Shown here: one piece after another, positions 40,828 to 49,777 of the stretch
Numbering within the stretch: position 1 is the stretch's first letter
Layout: each line of letters begins with the position of its first letter
Assembly: GCF_031177825.1 (NCBI RefSeq)
Contig: NZ_JAPSKE010000025.1
Span: forward strand, 22,354-86,353
Origin: Paenibacillus sp.
GTDB lineage: Bacteria > Bacillota > Bacilli > Paenibacillales > YIM-B00363
Direction: 5' to 3'
Length of the DNA: 64,000 nt
Made by a program: the position numbers and the translations under genes
Notes under the pieces: generated by a model
The model's input: the letters and a program-made list of their open reading frames with translations, nothing else
Database searches by the model: none
What the model was told of the DNA's origin: nothing

Positions 40828-43800
40828 ATGTTGACCAGGAAACGCCCTCTCGCCTTGCTTCTCAGCGCCGCGCTCGCCGTTCCGTCTCTCGCCCCCGCCG
40901 CCTTGGCGGACGAAATCGTCGAATACGTCCCGATGCCGGTCGTCAACGGGGATTTCGAAAGCTCGCCGACGGCGCCGACCGGGTGGCGGGTCGTCGCTTC
41001 GCCGACTTCCGCGGGCGTCAGCGCGACGATCGTGCAGGACAAGTCGTATTCCGGCGCGAACAGCCTGAAGATCGTCGATGACAACGCGACGAACCAGATC
41101 GGCGTCTACGGCGCCAACGTCCCGGCGACGCCGGGAGAGACGTACCGATTGACGGCGAAGGTGTACGTCGCTGCGAAGAGTGTGCGCGGGTACCTTCGGT
41201 TTAAGGGCGGTACCAACGCCCCGGTCCTCGGGAGCGAAACCCAGCTCGTCAGCATCCTCTCCTCGAACAACGGCTGGCAGACGATGACGATCGAAGGCAC
41301 GGCGCCCGCAGGCACCGTGTACGCGGACTTCTACTTCTATATGGGCGGCAGCGGAACCGGCACTTCCGCGTATATCGACGATGTCTCGCTCGACCGGAAG
41401 CAAGTCACCGTCGAGAATCCGCTGGCGCTCGTCTACGACGAACCGGTCGAAATCGGCGACGCGGTGAAGATCGCCTTGTCCCAATCGGCGGCGTTCGGGG
41501 TCGGCCCGGACGGCCGTCCGGAGCAATACGTGACGACGGTCGGCACCCCTGTAGCGTTCCACGCGGTAGATGCGCTTACGGGAGAGCTCTTGTTTTCGCA
41601 AAGCTTGTCCGGCTCCGACACGATCTGGGGGCTGACGAAGGCGCCGGACGGCAACGTGTACTTCAGCACGAACGGCGAATTGTACCGTTACCTGCCCGGA
41701 GAGCGCCGCATCGAAGCGTTGGGGCAAAATCCGTCGAACAAGCAAGTGTTCGATCTGAAGGCGAGCGCGGACGGGAAGCTGTACGGCGCGACGTATTCCA
41801 GCACGAATCTCGGCCGCGTCTTCGAATACGACATCGCCTCCGGCGTCTTCCGGGATCTCGGCGTCATGAAGGAAGGCCAGCAATACGCCCGCGGGCTCGG
41901 CGTGACGGACGACTACGTGTACGTCGGGATCGGCACGACCGCTCACCTCATGCGTTACGACCGGCGCAGCGGCGAGGCGACCGAGATCGACATTCCGGGC
42001 GTCTCCGGACGATCCGGCACGCTGTCGGAGATCGACGTCTACGGCGGCAAGCTGTTGGTGTATTCCGGGCTCAAGCTTCACGTCCTCGACGAAGCGACCC
42101 ATGCGTACATCCGCACGATCGACTTCCAGACGAAGGTGTCTCCGCCTTCCCCTTACGATTCGAACCTAGTGTACTATAAGCAAAACGGCGACCTGTTCGC
42201 CTACAATCTCGCTTCCGATACCATCGCGAAGGTCGAGGGCATTCCGGAGCTGCCGGACGACACCGCCGTGAAGTCGCACGCTTGGATTGCGCCGACGAGC
42301 GGCGCCTTCGCGGGGAAGACGGTGCTCGCGGGCATGGCGGCCTTCGGCGAGACATTCCTCTACGATCCGACGACGAACGCGTACGAGGAGCACCTCGCGG
42401 CAGTGCCTCCTTCGCCCGCGACGGCGAACGCGCTGGAAGCGCAAGGCGATTTCTTGTTCATCGGCGGCTATCAGCGCGGCGTGAGCATCTACGATACGGC
42501 GAGCGGGCGGTTCATCTATAACAACCAAGCGTTCCATCAGCCCGAGGGCATCGGCTTCCTCGACGGCAACGTCTACTTCGGCACGTACAGCGGAGCGAAG
42601 ATGTATCGCTTGGATATGACGAAGCCGCTGGAATACAGCGAGCTAGGCTGGGCGAATCCGGGCCTCGCGGCCGATCTCGAAGCGGATCAGGACCGTCCGT
42701 TCACGATGACGAGCGGCGACGGCCAGCTGTTCATCGGCACGTTCCCGACGTACGGTCGTCTCGGCGGCGCCTTGACGATCCTCCGCGAAATCGCGGACGG
42801 CGACAACGACCGGCCGCGCATCGAATTCGAGACGTACCAGGGCCTCGTTCCGAACCAGAGCTTGTTCGGCTTGGCTTACGCGAACGGGAAAGTATACGGC
42901 GGAACGTCGCGGGCCGGCGGCCTCGGCGTGGAACCGACCGCGTCGGAAGCCAAGATGTTCGTCTTCGACGTCGCGTCGAGGCAGCTGTCCGTCCAGCCGT
43001 TCACGCCGCGCATCCCCGGCCTTGAAGGCCCGATCAACTTGATCGGCGAGCTGGAGATCGGTCCCGACGGGCTGCTGTGGGGCATCGCGGACGGCGCCGT
43101 GTACAAGGCGGACGGCACCGTGGATGCGTATGACGCCGCGCTGTTCGCCATGAATCCGGAGACGCTCGACGTCGTGAAGAGCAAGATCGTGACGCGGTCG
43201 CCGTTCAACACGAGCAAATATCGTCCGTACTATCTCCGCTTCGGCCCGGACGGACTGCTCTACACGAATATCGGGAGAAGCTTGTTCGCCGTCGACCCGG
43301 CGGACCTCCGGACGAAGCAGATGATCAACGGCACGGTCAACTTGATGACGCTCGGCTCGGACGGCAGCCTCTATTACATGAACGGCTCCAAGCTGTTTAA
43401 GATTCCGGTGAAGATCGACTCGGCGGACATCGCCCTGTCGTCCTCCGGTCCGCTGTACGTCGGCGAAGAAGCGAACGCTTCGGTCTCCGTGAGCTTGGCG
43501 AACGGACGGCTAGCCGCGCTCGGCGGGGCGTCGGTCCGGTACGTATCGAGCGATCCGAACGTCGTCGCGGCGACGGCGCAAGGCATCGCCGCCGTAGCCG
43601 CGGGCGAGGCGTCGGTCCATGCGGTCGTTACGCTCGACGGCCGAACCGTCGTTACCGCGTCGGTTCAAGCGCGGGTCATGCCGAACCGGTTCGGCGACCT
43701 CCGGTTCAATCCGGGGGGCAAGACGGACGGGGCGCTGTACGCGGACGCGCCGGCCGGCGAATCGGTGACGATCGAAGTGCACGGCGGAGGCGCTCTCCTG

Positions 43801-43998
43801 GCGTCGGAGACCGTGACCGGCGCGACGTACGGGCTTGCGGAGAACGGCCAAGCGGAGTATCGCTTCTCCTTCAAGCCGAAGGACATTCCGCAGGACGCGC
43901 AGCAGGTACAGTTCAAAGCTTACCTCGACGGCGAGCTGTACAGCCTGTCGCCTTGGATCGTCCGCTCCCCTCCGGGTCGATCCGAAATCACCGAATAA
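40828..43998 (+). CDS. Large secreted beta-propeller protein with CBM-like and Big-like domains
   Basis: A 1056-residue exported protein. A Sec signal peptide (LALLLSAALAVPSLAPAALA) is followed by a CBM-like beta-sandwich (about 30-190, NGDFESSPTAPTGWRVV, TAYIDDVSL type end). A long stretch of repeated propeller blades covers about 210-860 (for example APDGNVYFSTNGELYRY, ADGKLYGATYSST). A bacterial Ig-like domain near 870-950 (YVSSDPNVVAATAQGIAAVAAG) and a final beta-rich domain complete it. No catalytic motif is evident. I infer binding or processing of polysaccharide at the cell surface, from the neighbouring sugar genes. AAGGAGG precedes the ATG. Confidence 0.7.
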   Translation: MLTRKRPLALLLSAALAVPSLAPAALADEIVEYVPMPVVNGDFESSPTAPTGWRVVASPTSAGVSATIVQDKSYSGANSLKIVDDNATNQIGVYGANVPATPGETYRLTAKVYVAAKSVRGYLRFKGGTNAPVLGSETQLVSILSSNNGWQTMTIEGTAPAGTVYADFYFYMGGSGTGTSAYIDDVSLDRKQVTVENPLALVYDEPVEIGDAVKIALSQSAAFGVGPDGRPEQYVTTVGTPVAFHAVDALTGELLFSQSLSGSDTIWGLTKAPDGNVYFSTNGELYRYLPGERRIEALGQNPSNKQVFDLKASADGKLYGATYSSTNLGRVFEYDIASGVFRDLGVMKEGQQYARGLGVTDDYVYVGIGTTAHLMRYDRRSGEATEIDIPGVSGRSGTLSEIDVYGGKLLVYSGLKLHVLDEATHAYIRTIDFQTKVSPPSPYDSNLVYYKQNGDLFAYNLASDTIAKVEGIPELPDDTAVKSHAWIAPTSGAFAGKTVLAGMAAFGETFLYDPTTNAYEEHLAAVPPSPATANALEAQGDFLFIGGYQRGVSIYDTASGRFIYNNQAFHQPEGIGFLDGNVYFGTYSGAKMYRLDMTKPLEYSELGWANPGLAADLEADQDRPFTMTSGDGQLFIGTFPTYGRLGGALTILREIADGDNDRPRIEFETYQGLVPNQSLFGLAYANGKVYGGTSRAGGLGVEPTASEAKMFVFDVASRQLSVQPFTPRIPGLEGPINLIGELEIGPDGLLWGIADGAVYKADGTVDAYDAALFAMNPETLDVVKSKIVTRSPFNTSKYRPYYLRFGPDGLLYTNIGRSLFAVDPADLRTKQMINGTVNLMTLGSDGSLYYMNGSKLFKIPVKIDSADIALSSSGPLYVGEEANASVSVSLANGRLAALGGASVRYVSSDPNVVAATAQGIAAVAAGEASVHAVVTLDGRTVVTASVQARVMPNRFGDLRFNPGGKTDGALYADAPAGESVTIEVHGGGALLASETVTGATYGLAENGQAEYRFSFKPKDIPQDAQQVQFKAYLDGELYSLSPWIVRSPPGRSEITE

Positions 43999-44021
43999 GC
44001 GGGCGACCCCGCAACGAAACC

Positions 44022-44075
44022 AGGCTCCCCTTCGGCGCAGGCGTACGCAATCGCCTGTCGCCGCGAGGGGAGCCT
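44022..44075. terminator. Terminator between convergent propeller and yesN genes
   Basis: Outer stem AGGCTCCCC / GGGGAGCCT with an inner hairpin GCAGGCG / CGCCTGT. It sits 23 nt after the propeller gene and 40 nt from the end of the convergent response-regulator gene. T-runs are weak. Confidence 0.6.
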
Positions 44076-44114
44076 TCGCGTCGTAGCAGCGCCGCTCCGT
44101 CGTCCCGACCTCCG

Positions 44115-45743
44115 TTATTTGCCGTCCCGGTACTCCTGCGGCGTCATGCCGAACTCTTTCTTGAACACTTTAATGAAATACGGCGGATGCGCGTACCCGA
44201 GGCGTTCGGCGATCTCGTAAATTTTATCGTCGGTTCCCTTCAAGAGATGCGCCGCCGTATTCATGCGGAATCGATACAAGTAGTCGCTGAGCGATTCCCC
44301 GGTTTCCAGCTTGTACACTCTGGATAAATAGACGGGGTGCAGATGGACGTGCCCCGCGATCGCCTGCAGCGAGACGTCCCCCGTTAGGTGCCGCTCGATG
44401 TACTCATGAACCTGCTGCACGACGGACGTGCGCGTCTCTTTCACCTCGTGCTCCATATCGGCGCGGATCCGCTCGATCGACGTACGCGTCCACTCCCTCA
44501 GCCGCCCGATCGAACGCAGTCCCCCGCTCTCCGCGAACAAGTCGAATTCCCGGGCGATGACGGTCTCGAGCCTCCGGCCGTTCTTATGAGCGATGTAAGA
44601 TAGGACGGAGGCGATCGAGTAATAGGCCTCGAGCAGATGCTCCAGCGAGTCGGAGAACCGCGCTTCGAGCTCCTCGAAGATCGCCTCCAGCTTCTCCTCC
44701 GCCGTCGACCAGCGCCCGGCCTCCAGCAGATGTTGCAGCAGCGGCGGCTCGTATAACAGCCGAAGCGAATGGACGCCTTCGCCGGCCCCGTGCTGCTCCT
44801 TCCACGTGGCGAACAGCTCGCGTTCCGCGCCTAGACGACGCCGCAGCGCGGCGACGGACGACTCGTACAGCGTCGCGACGCCGTCCGGGAACGCGCCCCA
44901 AGGGCTCGCGACGATCGAGATCGTTCCTTTCAAGTAGGAATTCACGCTTTTCTGCAGCTGCGCCGCAAGGGTCTCGAGCCGCTCGCGCTCGCGAGGCGAT
45001 TCGCCAGACTGCTCGCAAGGCGTTAGGGCTTTCGCCAGAAACACCAAATAATCGTGCCGCTCCTTCGCCGCCCACAGCATGAATTCCCCCGCGAAAATTT
45101 CCTCCGCCATATTCACGATCGCATATTGGAACAGAGACAAGCTGCCGGGGTCGGACCCGGCGAACGGTTCTTCGAGGCGCACGAGCAAGAGCGATACGGC
45201 GTCCCCGGCGGCCAGCTCCACCTCCAGCATCCGCAGCTTTTCCGCAAGCGACTCCGCCGCGAATCTTCGCCCTTGCAGCAGCTCGTTCAGCAAATCCGCC
45301 CGGAGCAGCGGGAGATGCTGCCGGAGCGCGTTCAACGCTCTCCGATGCGAGACGACGTCCTCCCACTCCTCCCGAATCCGATCGATCGCCCGGGCGACGG
45401 AGGCTAAGAGATCCTCGTAGCGGATCGGCTTCAATAAATAATCCGATGCATGCTGGCGGAGGCCTTCTTGCGCGTATTCGAATTCCGAGTGACCGGAGAG
45501 CAGGATCGTCTTCGTCCTCGGAGACCGCTCCCGGATGCGCCCGATCAACTCCACGCCCGAGATGCCCGGCATCCGGATGTCGGTGATGACGATATCGATC
45601 GCATGGGCGTCTACAAGCTCTAACGCTTGGTGTCCGGAGTAAGCCCGGTGCACCGTCTCGATTCCGATCGTCTCCCAGGGGACCGTATCGGCCAGGCCGT
45701 CCACGACGGTTTCTTCATCGTCCACGATCAACAGTTGGTACAT
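44115..45743 (-). CDS. yesN: YesN-type response regulator with AraC DNA-binding domain
   Basis: A 542-residue regulator. The receiver domain (1-125) starts YQLLIVDDEETVVDGL and has ITDIRMPGISG around the phospho-acceptor Asp (near residue 55). A long helical central region is followed by a C-terminal AraC/XylS double helix-turn-helix (about 440-540, SLQAIAGHVHLHPVYLSRVYK and YFIKVFKKEFGMTPQEYR). It is encoded 6 nt after its histidine kinase. Such pairs control adjacent carbohydrate ABC transporters. Confidence 0.9.
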   Translation of the reverse strand: MYQLLIVDDEETVVDGLADTVPWETIGIETVHRAYSGHQALELVDAHAIDIVITDIRMPGISGVELIGRIRERSPRTKTILLSGHSEFEYAQEGLRQHASDYLLKPIRYEDLLASVARAIDRIREEWEDVVSHRRALNALRQHLPLLRADLLNELLQGRRFAAESLAEKLRMLEVELAAGDAVSLLLVRLEEPFAGSDPGSLSLFQYAIVNMAEEIFAGEFMLWAAKERHDYLVFLAKALTPCEQSGESPRERERLETLAAQLQKSVNSYLKGTISIVASPWGAFPDGVATLYESSVAALRRRLGAERELFATWKEQHGAGEGVHSLRLLYEPPLLQHLLEAGRWSTAEEKLEAIFEELEARFSDSLEHLLEAYYSIASVLSYIAHKNGRRLETVIAREFDLFAESGGLRSIGRLREWTRTSIERIRADMEHEVKETRTSVVQQVHEYIERHLTGDVSLQAIAGHVHLHPVYLSRVYKLETGESLSDYLYRFRMNTAAHLLKGTDDKIYEIAERLGYAHPPYFIKVFKKEFGMTPQEYRDGK

Positions 45744-45749
45744 AAGCTC

Positions 45750-47501
45750 TCATCCTGCCCTTTCTTCCCGATGATGTTCCCCGGACGACGACGGATCGGC
45801 CGGCCATTGCAGCGTGACCCGGCACCCGCCCCCTTCGGAGGCCGACAGCGTCAGCCCCGAATCGGCGCCGAATAGATAGATCAGCCGTTGGTTCACGTTC
45901 CACATCCCGCAGCCCGTCTCCTCCTGCAGCGGTTCGTCCAGCTTGCGGCGCAGCTCCGCGAGCCGCTCCGGCGTCATCCCGACGCCGTCGTCCTCGATCG
46001 TGAACCGGCAGCGCCCGTCCTCCGTCGCCCCCGAAATTCGAATGCGCCCTTCCCCGTCCTTCGGCTCGAGACCGTGCACGATCGCATTCTCGACGATCGG
46101 CTGCACGAGCAGCCTCGGGATCGAGAGCTTGCGCATCGACTCCGGAACGTCGATCTCGTATCGGATCCGCTTCAAGCGAAGCTTCTGAATGACCAAGTAG
46201 TTTTCAAGAAGACGGACCTCTTCCTCGAGCAGGGGGGTTTGCTTCTCGTGACGGGTCGTGTACCGGTAATATTCGCCGAGGTTGAGCGCCATCGCTTCCA
46301 CCGCCTGCTCGTCGCCGAGCCTCGCCCGATTTTGAATGAAGAACAAGCAGTTATACAAGAAGTGCGGGTTGATTTGCGATTGCAGCTGCTTTAACGTCGC
46401 TTCCCGGGAGCGCAGCTTTTCGGTGTACACCTTCTCGACCAAATCCTGAATTTGCCGGGCCATGCTGTTGAATCGTTCGAAGACGAATCGGAACTCGTTG
46501 CGCGGCGCGTCGTCGATCCGCGTTCCGAAATCGCCCATCTTGAGCCGCTGCATGTTTCGGATCAGCTCGCGAAGGGGCAATTGCACGTTGCGGTACAGGA
46601 TGAAGGAGGCGACCAATCCGAACAAGAGGAGAGAGACCAACACGGAATAAAACAGGTTCCGGCTTCGAACGATCGGCGCCAGCACCTCCTCCAGCGGCAC
46701 GTAGTCCACTACATACCAATCGAGATTCGGCAAATAGACGGCGCTCGCCAGAAATTCCTTCCCGTCGTACGTAAGCGTCCGGTTGAAAAACGCCCCCCCG
46801 ACTTCGTCGATCAAGGAGGTCACGCGCTCCCGGATCTCCCGGTCGTCCTCCCGCAGGGCGATCATGCCGTCCCGCGCACGGTAGAGGAACGGCTTCCGCG
46901 AGCCCCCGGCGTCGTAGTTATCGAGCATGTCCTCGATATTGCTTCGAGAGAACCGAATCTCCGTCACGAGCTTCGCCTTGAGCGGCTCGCCGTACAAGCT
47001 CGCCGGCTCGACCGCGAACCAACCGAACTCACCCGCGGCGCGGTCGTACCTCCAGCCGTGCTCGACGCCCGTCGTGAGCGCGGCCGCGTCGAACACCCGT
47101 CCGCGGTCGGTCGATTCCATCTCGCCCGCGCGAGGCGCGAATACGGAAATTTGTTTAATCCAGCCATTGGCGGTCAGCTGCAGCATCAGCCGATCGACGA
47201 CGTCGGTGCGCGTCCGAATCACTTCCGTGTAACGGCCGTAATCTTTCACGTACTGGAAGTCGTTGACGATGTTGTCCTGGACGAGCAGTACGGCCAGCGT
47301 CGCCAATTCCTCCGCCCGCTCGTCCATTTGGCTGGCGAGGAAGACGAGCTGCTTCCGGTTCGATTCGAAAATCTCCTCCCTCACGACCCCCGACGTCGTA
47401 TCGTTGGAGTACGTGTATAGAACGGAGATCGGGACCAACAAGGCAAAGATCAAGATGACGAGCTTCGCGTACGTGGTCAATCGGTTGCGAACCACGGCCA
47501 T
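45750..47501 (-). CDS. yesM: YesM-type sensor histidine kinase
   Basis: A 583-residue membrane kinase. Helix 1 (about 13-30), an extracellular sensor domain (about 35-275), helix 2 (about 280-303), HAMP domain, then a His_kinase segment LQSQINPHFLYNCLFFIQNR with the phospho-histidine in NPHFLYN, and a HATPase_c domain (PIVENAIVHGLEP, EDDGVGMTPERL). A Shine-Dalgarno sequence touches the ATG at 47501; the GTG two codons later (47495) may be the true start. Divergent from the permease genes it probably regulates. Confidence 0.9.
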   Translation of the reverse strand: MAVVRNRLTTYAKLVILIFALLVPISVLYTYSNDTTSGVVREEIFESNRKQLVFLASQMDERAEELATLAVLLVQDNIVNDFQYVKDYGRYTEVIRTRTDVVDRLMLQLTANGWIKQISVFAPRAGEMESTDRGRVFDAAALTTGVEHGWRYDRAAGEFGWFAVEPASLYGEPLKAKLVTEIRFSRSNIEDMLDNYDAGGSRKPFLYRARDGMIALREDDREIRERVTSLIDEVGGAFFNRTLTYDGKEFLASAVYLPNLDWYVVDYVPLEEVLAPIVRSRNLFYSVLVSLLLFGLVASFILYRNVQLPLRELIRNMQRLKMGDFGTRIDDAPRNEFRFVFERFNSMARQIQDLVEKVYTEKLRSREATLKQLQSQINPHFLYNCLFFIQNRARLGDEQAVEAMALNLGEYYRYTTRHEKQTPLLEEEVRLLENYLVIQKLRLKRIRYEIDVPESMRKLSIPRLLVQPIVENAIVHGLEPKDGEGRIRISGATEDGRCRFTIEDDGVGMTPERLAELRRKLDEPLQEETGCGMWNVNQRLIYLFGADSGLTLSASEGGGCRVTLQWPADPSSSGEHHREERAG

Positions 47502-47564
47502 TCTCCCCTTCCGCGATCAATCGGTTAACAAAGTTATATCGGTCTTTACATTTTCACGTCGAAA

Positions 47565-47587
47565 TGAAAGCGGTTTCCCTCTACAAT
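47565..47587 (+). promoter_or_regulatory. cre-like site at the permease promoter
   Basis: TGAAAGCGGTTTCC (47565-47578) matches the CcpA catabolite-responsive consensus TGWAANCGNTNWCA at every fixed position except the last base. It lies directly before a TACAAT -10 box (47582-47587), covering the -35 region. Catabolite repression of the sugar transporter is inferred. Confidence 0.6.
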
Positions 47588-47669
47588 ATAACTGTAACCG
47601 ATCCAGGATACAACCGCCGGTTCGCGTGGAAATCGGACCGGTCATTCTTCGCGAGGAGTCGATACCGCT

Positions 47670-48593
47670 ATGCACATTCGAACGAGAGGCCCCAAGCTGC
47701 GTTGGAACTTCCGCAAAACGTGGCCGCTGCATCTGATGCTGGTTCCCGGCATCGTCTTTACGATCGTCTTCGCCTATTTGCCGATGGCCGGGATCGTCAT
47801 GGCGTTCCAGGACTTCAAGCCTTGGCTCGGCTTCACGGGTTCTCCTTGGGTCGGCTGGGATCACTTCCGGTACATGTTCGAGCGGCCGGACAGCATTCAA
47901 GTCATCTGGAACACGCTCATCATCGCTTCCTTGAAGATCGTCTTCCAGCTGTTCGCTCCGTTCCTGTTCGCGCTGCTGCTGAACGAAATCCGCATCCTCG
48001 GATTCAAGCGCGCCGTACAGACGTTGGTGTATCTGCCCCACTTCCTCTCCTGGGTCATCCTCGGCGGGATCTTGCTCGATATGCTCTCTCCCGAGGCCGG
48101 CTTGGTGAATAAGGCGCTGACGGCGTTCGGGCTCGAGCCGATCTTCTTCCTCGGCAACGGCGACTGGTTCCGCGTCACGGTCGTGCTCAGCGACGTCTGG
48201 AAGGAATTCGGCTTCGGCACGATCGTCTTCCTCGCTTCGCTCGCAGGCATCAATCCCTCCCTCTACGAAGCTGCGGAGGTCGACGGCGCGAACCGGTGGA
48301 AGCAGACGGTGCACATTACGATTCCGGCCCTCGTTCCGATTACGATCGTGCTCGGCACGTTATCGCTCGGCAACATCTTGAACGCGGGCTTCGACCAGAT
48401 TTTCAACCTGTACAATCCGCTCGTCTATTCGAAGGGCGACATCATCGACACGTTCGTGTACCGCATGGCGATTCTGAACGGCGAGATGAGCTTCGGCACG
48501 GCCGTCGGCCTGTTCAAGTCGTTCGTCGCGTTGGTGCTGATCGTCATCTCGTACCGTCTCGCCTACAAATTCGCCAACTATAAAATATTCTAA
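47670..48593 (+). CDS. ABC sugar transporter permease, LplB type
   Basis: A 307-residue permease with six transmembrane helices and the coupling loop EAAEVDGANRWKQTVHITIPAL, the EAA motif contacting the ATPase. Starts like LplB/YtcP-partner permeases (WPLHLMLVPGIVFTIVFAYLP). GAGGAG lies 11 nt before the ATG. It pairs with the permease 20 nt downstream. No ATPase gene is present, so it should share a multifunctional MsmX-type ATPase encoded elsewhere. Confidence 0.92.
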   Translation: MHIRTRGPKLRWNFRKTWPLHLMLVPGIVFTIVFAYLPMAGIVMAFQDFKPWLGFTGSPWVGWDHFRYMFERPDSIQVIWNTLIIASLKIVFQLFAPFLFALLLNEIRILGFKRAVQTLVYLPHFLSWVILGGILLDMLSPEAGLVNKALTAFGLEPIFFLGNGDWFRVTVVLSDVWKEFGFGTIVFLASLAGINPSLYEAAEVDGANRWKQTVHITIPALVPITIVLGTLSLGNILNAGFDQIFNLYNPLVYSKGDIIDTFVYRMAILNGEMSFGTAVGLFKSFVALVLIVISYRLAYKFANYKIF

Positions 48594-48613
48594 CGAAGAG
48601 GGGGGCATGTCCG

Positions 48614-49492
48614 ATGCGTCGGATCTCCATATCGTACCGGCTGTTCTCGTGGTTTAATTATACGTTCCTCGGCGTCGCGAGCTTGCTGTGCATCCTGCCG
48701 ATGGTTCATATCTTGGCCGTTTCCTTCAGCGGCAAGGCGCCGGCCAGCGCCAATCTCGTCGGGCTGTGGCCGATCGACTTCACCGTCGACGCCTACGCGA
48801 AGACGCTCGGCAACAATAACTTCTTAAGCGCCTTATGGATCGCCGTCGAGCGGACCGCGCTCGGCACCGTCATCTCCATGGCGCTCATCTTCCTGACCGC
48901 GTACCCGCTCTCGAAGGAAGATTACACTTTCAAGGGCCGGACCGCGTACGCTTGGTTTTTCGTATTTACGATGCTGTTCAGCGGCGGGATGGTTCCGCTC
49001 TACATTTTGGTTCAGAAGCTGCACCTGATGAATACGATCTGGGCGCTCGTGCTGCCGACGGCGATCAACGTCTGGCTGCTGATCCTCATGCTGAACTTCT
49101 TCCGAACGGTGCCGAAGGAGCTGGAGGAGGCGGCCCTGATCGACGGCGCGAGCCACTTCCGCACGATGGTCAGCGTCTTCCTGCCCATCTCCCTGCCGGC
49201 CATCGCCACGCTGTCGCTGTTCAACATGGTGTTCCATTGGAATTCATGGTTCGACGGGCTGCTGTACATGACGGAATACGACCGGTATCCGCTGGCTACG
49301 TTCCTCCAGACGATTATCGTGCAGCAGGATTTCAGCAAGGTGAACGTGCGGCCGGAAGACCTAGAGAACATCGCGCAGCGTACCGTGAAGGCCGCCCAAA
49401 TTTTCATCGGCGCCCTGCCGATTTTGTTGGTGTATCCGTTCCTGCAGCGGTATTTCGTCAAGGGCATCGTGCTCGGCGCGGTGAAGGAGTAA
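48614..49492 (+). CDS. ABC sugar transporter permease, YtcP type
   Basis: A 292-residue permease with six helices and the coupling loop ELEEAALIDGASHFRTMVSVFLPI. The C-terminal ends with LPILLVYPFLQRYFVKGIVLGAVKE, the usual end of YtcP/LplC-type permeases. GAGGGGGG precedes the ATG. It forms a heterodimer with the preceding permease; the binding protein is encoded at 51867-53594 on the opposite strand. Confidence 0.92.
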   Translation: MRRISISYRLFSWFNYTFLGVASLLCILPMVHILAVSFSGKAPASANLVGLWPIDFTVDAYAKTLGNNNFLSALWIAVERTALGTVISMALIFLTAYPLSKEDYTFKGRTAYAWFFVFTMLFSGGMVPLYILVQKLHLMNTIWALVLPTAINVWLLILMLNFFRTVPKELEEAALIDGASHFRTMVSVFLPISLPAIATLSLFNMVFHWNSWFDGLLYMTEYDRYPLATFLQTIIVQQDFSKVNVRPEDLENIAQRTVKAAQIFIGALPILLVYPFLQRYFVKGIVLGAVKE

Positions 49493-49512
49493 GGTTATTC
49501 GGAAAATGGCAT

Positions 49513-49549
49513 GAAAATACCGTCAGGCGATCGCGCCTGACGGTATTTT
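49513..49549. terminator. Bidirectional terminator after the permease operon
   Basis: Near-perfect stem GAAAATACCGTCAGGCG / CGCCTGACGGTATTTTC with loop ATCG. It lies 20 nt after the permease stop. Confidence 0.9.
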
Positions 49550-49575
49550 CATGTGCAAGCGTACGCAGCATCAAA

Positions 49576-49766
49576 ATAGGGAACAGCAAGTTTCCCTATT
49601 TGTGGTCTATCCCCGTAATCTCCCCGGATAAGGAACATCAAAGTTCCCTATTTCTCGCGAAAAGGACGTTTCGACCCGTTTCCAAGGTCTATAGGGAACT
49701 TTCGTGTTCCCTATTCGCCCCTTTTGGCCGTTCGCAGCGGATATAGGGAACTTTCGTGTTCCCTTT
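49576..49766. repeat. Array of four GGGAAC palindromes
   Basis: Left arms begin at 49579, 49631, 49694 and 49746, giving pitches of 52, 63 and 52 bp. Modules are GGGAAcagcaaGTTTCCC, AGGAACatcaaAGTTCCC and two copies of GGGAACtttcgTGTTCCC. The spacer between modules three and four (TTCGCCCCTTTTGGCCG) matches its counterpart at about 485-500 in the array at 371-540 (TTCGTCTCTTTTTGCCG). The array fills the space between the permease terminator and the 3' end of the convergent glycosidase gene. Confidence 0.88.
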
Positions 49767-49777
49767 CCCTGTTGCCG

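Noticed and set aside
39199..42102. Minus-strand 967-residue frame
   Set aside because: It overlaps the GntR-fusion gene in another frame and runs antisense to the propeller gene; no recognisable domain.
47670..49492. Complete ABC transporter with its own ATPase
   Set aside because: No Walker-motif ATPase gene lies in the carbohydrate region; this transporter class normally shares an MsmX-type ATPase.
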